64,000 nucleotides of DNA from the NCBI GenBank assembly GCA_964449895.1, contig CAYVBY010000001.1:248001-312000 (forward strand), given 5' to 3'. A program made the translations under genes and the position numbers. The DNA is from Intestinibacter sp964449895. GTDB lineage: Bacteria; Bacillota; Clostridia; Peptostreptococcales; Peptostreptococcaceae. Below the pieces are notes generated by a model. That model was not told the origin of the DNA, ran no database searches, and saw only the letters and a list, made by a program, of their open reading frames with translations. Positions 62,530 to 64,000 of this stretch are shown here, in pieces. How positions within the stretch are numbered: the first letter of the stretch is position 1; every line of letters begins with the position of its first letter.

Positions 62530-62572
62530 TAAAACCTCCTAGAATAAATATTTATCATAGGAGGTGATTTTT
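62530..62572 (+). promoter_or_regulatory. Hairpin hiding the ribosome binding site of the SpoVB-like gene
   Basis: ACCTCCTA (62534-62541) pairs with TAGGAGGT (62558-62565), and a T-run follows immediately. The right arm is the Shine-Dalgarno of the next gene, whose start codon TTG is at 62572. The same structure can act as a terminator for the hisJ-like gene. Confidence 0.65.
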
Positions 62573-63927
62573 TGAAAAAAATTCCAAATCTTTTATTAGC
62601 TACACTTATCTTATCGGCTTCAAATATAATTGTAAGAGGTTTAGGATTTATATATAAGATATTTTTATCAAATATAATTGGAGAGCATGGGCTTGGAATT
62701 TATCATATTGTATTTAATTTTCTTATGATATGTATAGCTTTAACTACTACAGGAATACCTACAGCACTAAGTTGTCTTATATCAACTTCAAATACTTTAA
62801 AAAATAAACATAATACAAATGTATTTTTTATATCTACTTTATATATTGCTTTTTTTATAGCATTTTTTATATCTATATTTGTATCAATAAATAGCACCTT
62901 ACTATCAAGTAAGCTTTTAAACCATAAAGACTTAAATTTATTTATACTATCAGTATGCCCTGCAATAGTTTTAATTACTATATCAAATATTCTTAGAAGT
63001 TATTTTTACGGAATCAAAAGAGTTATTATTCCTGCAACTGGTCAAGTACTTGAACAAATATCTAGAATATTATTTCTAGTGATTATATTTTTATACATAA
63101 AAAATGAAGGTTTAATTTGTTATTTTGCACTTATTGCCATATCAATAGGCGAAATTGTAAATATAATATTTATGACTATAAATTTAATAAAGGATTCTAA
63201 TATATATAATAAATATTCATTTTCTATAAATGATTTAAAAAAAGCAACTTTTGAAACTTTAAAAATATCTATGCCTATAACATGTAACAAAATGTCAAGC
63301 GTCCTAATTCAATCTATAAGTTCTATTATAATTCCATCTAGGCTGAGTTTATCTAATATGACATATTCCCAATCATTAAAATCATATGGAATTATAAACG
63401 GTATGGTAATTCCTTTTATATATTTGCCATTTTCTATAAGTTCAGCTCTTGTAGTAAATTTGATTCCAAGTATATCTAGTGAAATGGCGCTAAAAAATAC
63501 TAAATCACTTTTTAAAAAAATCGTATATTCTATATTATTAACGCTATTTATTGGAATATGTTGTTCTTTGTTTTTTTACTTTTTTGGAGCTGAACTTTGT
63601 ACATTAGTATTTAAAAATGAAACTGCAGGCAAATACTTAAAAGCAATGTTTTTAGCACCTATTTTTTTATCTTTAAACCAAACATTATCTGCTATACTTC
63701 ATAGTATTCGCAAAGAATTTATATCTAGCTTTAATACAATCTCTACAATGATAATTCAATTTATTTTACTTTATTTTTTACTTCCTACACCAAGCTTAAA
63801 CATCTATGCCTACATATATATAACTACTATAATGGCTATTGTTACTACTATTTTACATACAATAGCATTAGTATTTTCTTTAAAAAAATTAATAAATAAG
63901 GAGTGTTTTCATGAGCTTTTTAAATAA
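62572..63927 (+). CDS. spoVB: Polysaccharide/lipid II-type flippase of the MVF family (SpoVB-like)
   Basis: The 451 residues have about twelve to fourteen membrane helices in the MATE/MVF (MOP) fold. The start KKIPNLLLATLILSASNIIVRGLGFIYKIFLSNIIGEHGLGIYHIV is split by the typical SR/RG-GxxYK pattern of the SpoVB/YtgP group, and LPFSISSALVVNLIPSISSE is in the second half. Homologues move peptidoglycan precursors, and SpoVB acts in spore cortex formation. SpoVB rather than the vegetative YtgP/MurJ is a moderate guess. The start codon is TTG behind a perfect AGGAGGTG that lies in a hairpin. Confidence 0.8.
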   Translation: MKKIPNLLLATLILSASNIIVRGLGFIYKIFLSNIIGEHGLGIYHIVFNFLMICIALTTTGIPTALSCLISTSNTLKNKHNTNVFFISTLYIAFFIAFFISIFVSINSTLLSSKLLNHKDLNLFILSVCPAIVLITISNILRSYFYGIKRVIIPATGQVLEQISRILFLVIIFLYIKNEGLICYFALIAISIGEIVNIIFMTINLIKDSNIYNKYSFSINDLKKATFETLKISMPITCNKMSSVLIQSISSIIIPSRLSLSNMTYSQSLKSYGIINGMVIPFIYLPFSISSALVVNLIPSISSEMALKNTKSLFKKIVYSILLTLFIGICCSLFFYFFGAELCTLVFKNETAGKYLKAMFLAPIFLSLNQTLSAILHSIRKEFISSFNTISTMIIQFILLYFLLPTPSLNIYAYIYITTIMAIVTTILHTIALVFSLKKLINKECFHELFK

Positions 63928-64000
63928 TTATTCCTATACTATTAGACGTTCAAATAAAGAAATTTTTTATTTTTATATAGATAATGGTCTTTGTTATAAA
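63911..64000 (+). CDS. Partial gene running off the window end (unknown)
   Basis: ATG at 63911 has AAGGAG 8 bases upstream and opens a frame that stays open through the last base (30 codons, starting MSFLNNYSYTIRRSNKEIFY). It overlaps the end of the flippase gene by 17 bases, suggesting coupled translation. There is too little sequence for a family call. Confidence 0.6.
   Translation, partial: MSFLNNYSYTIRRSNKEIFYFYIDNGLCYK

Noticed and set aside
1..64000. CRISPR arrays, rRNA operons, insertion sequences or prophage
   Set aside because: No regularly spaced repeats, rRNA sequences, transposase or phage structural genes were seen on either strand.

Overview
The window is AT-rich (roughly 28% GC by eye) and comes from an anaerobic, low-GC Gram-positive bacterium. 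Gene content and order point to the Clostridia, most likely a Peptostreptococcaceae member related to Clostridioides difficile: an rnfCDGEAB operon, maf-radC-mreBCD-pbp2-minCDE-rodA in a row, the paired radical-SAM genes next to rng and rplU-prp-rpmA-obg-yhbY, and polA-coaE-slt. This placement is inferred from gene order. No 16S gene or database match is available. Nearly everything is ordinary chromosome; only a few stretches look accessory.

Layout. 1-5.6 kb: a decayed gene remnant, rqcH (ribosome quality control), a sodC-like gene with a CPBP protease (minus strand), and an ECF sigma/anti-sigma pair (plus strand). 5.7-12.1 kb: a YbhN-type membrane protein, a solitary OLD-family ATPase-nuclease, pyrR, rluD-lspA and a polysaccharide deacetylase. 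12.2-17.8 kb: leuS, broken by an apparent 4-base deletion, under a leucine T-box; rsfS-yqeK-nadD; and recX with a 28-residue membrane peptide. 17.8-30.4 kb: a class V aminotransferase, rnz, yhbY, obg, the L27/L21 cluster with its protease, rng, two radical-SAM family genes, rodA and minCDE. 30.5-42.7 kb: pbp2, mreDCB, radC, maf and the Rnf ferredoxin:NAD+ oxidoreductase operon. 42.9-53.2 kb: a SPOR protein, an exo/endonuclease-phosphatase, a hypothetical protein, copZ under a CsoR-type operator, polA-coaE-slt with a solute-binding lipoprotein, and an M18 aminopeptidase. 53.4-56.8 kb: tRNA-Leu(CAA) followed by an McrBC type IV restriction system and a small unknown gene. 56.9-64 kb: putP, a lipoprotein, a DUF896 protein, a MocR regulator divergent from a HisJ-type phosphatase, a SpoVB-like flippase and a gene running off the end.

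How the genes work together. Most of the window builds and divides the cell: MreBCD, PBP2 and RodA form the elongation machine, MinCDE places the septum, and Maf is linked to septation. Ribosome assembly and rescue are also well represented (RqcH, RsfS, Obg, YhbY, L21, L27 and its processing protease Prp, RluD). Rnf supplies the ion gradient of a fermentative anaerobe. OLD and McrBC are the defence-like genes.

Points most worth following up: the leuS frameshift; a family of about 100-bp intergenic elements, each with two stem-loops (at least four copies, with paired base changes in their stems); the hairpin that hides the ribosome binding site of the SpoVB-like gene; and the McrBC/tRNA-Leu locus with its long inverted repeat. 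I did not find a clearly new multi-gene system.
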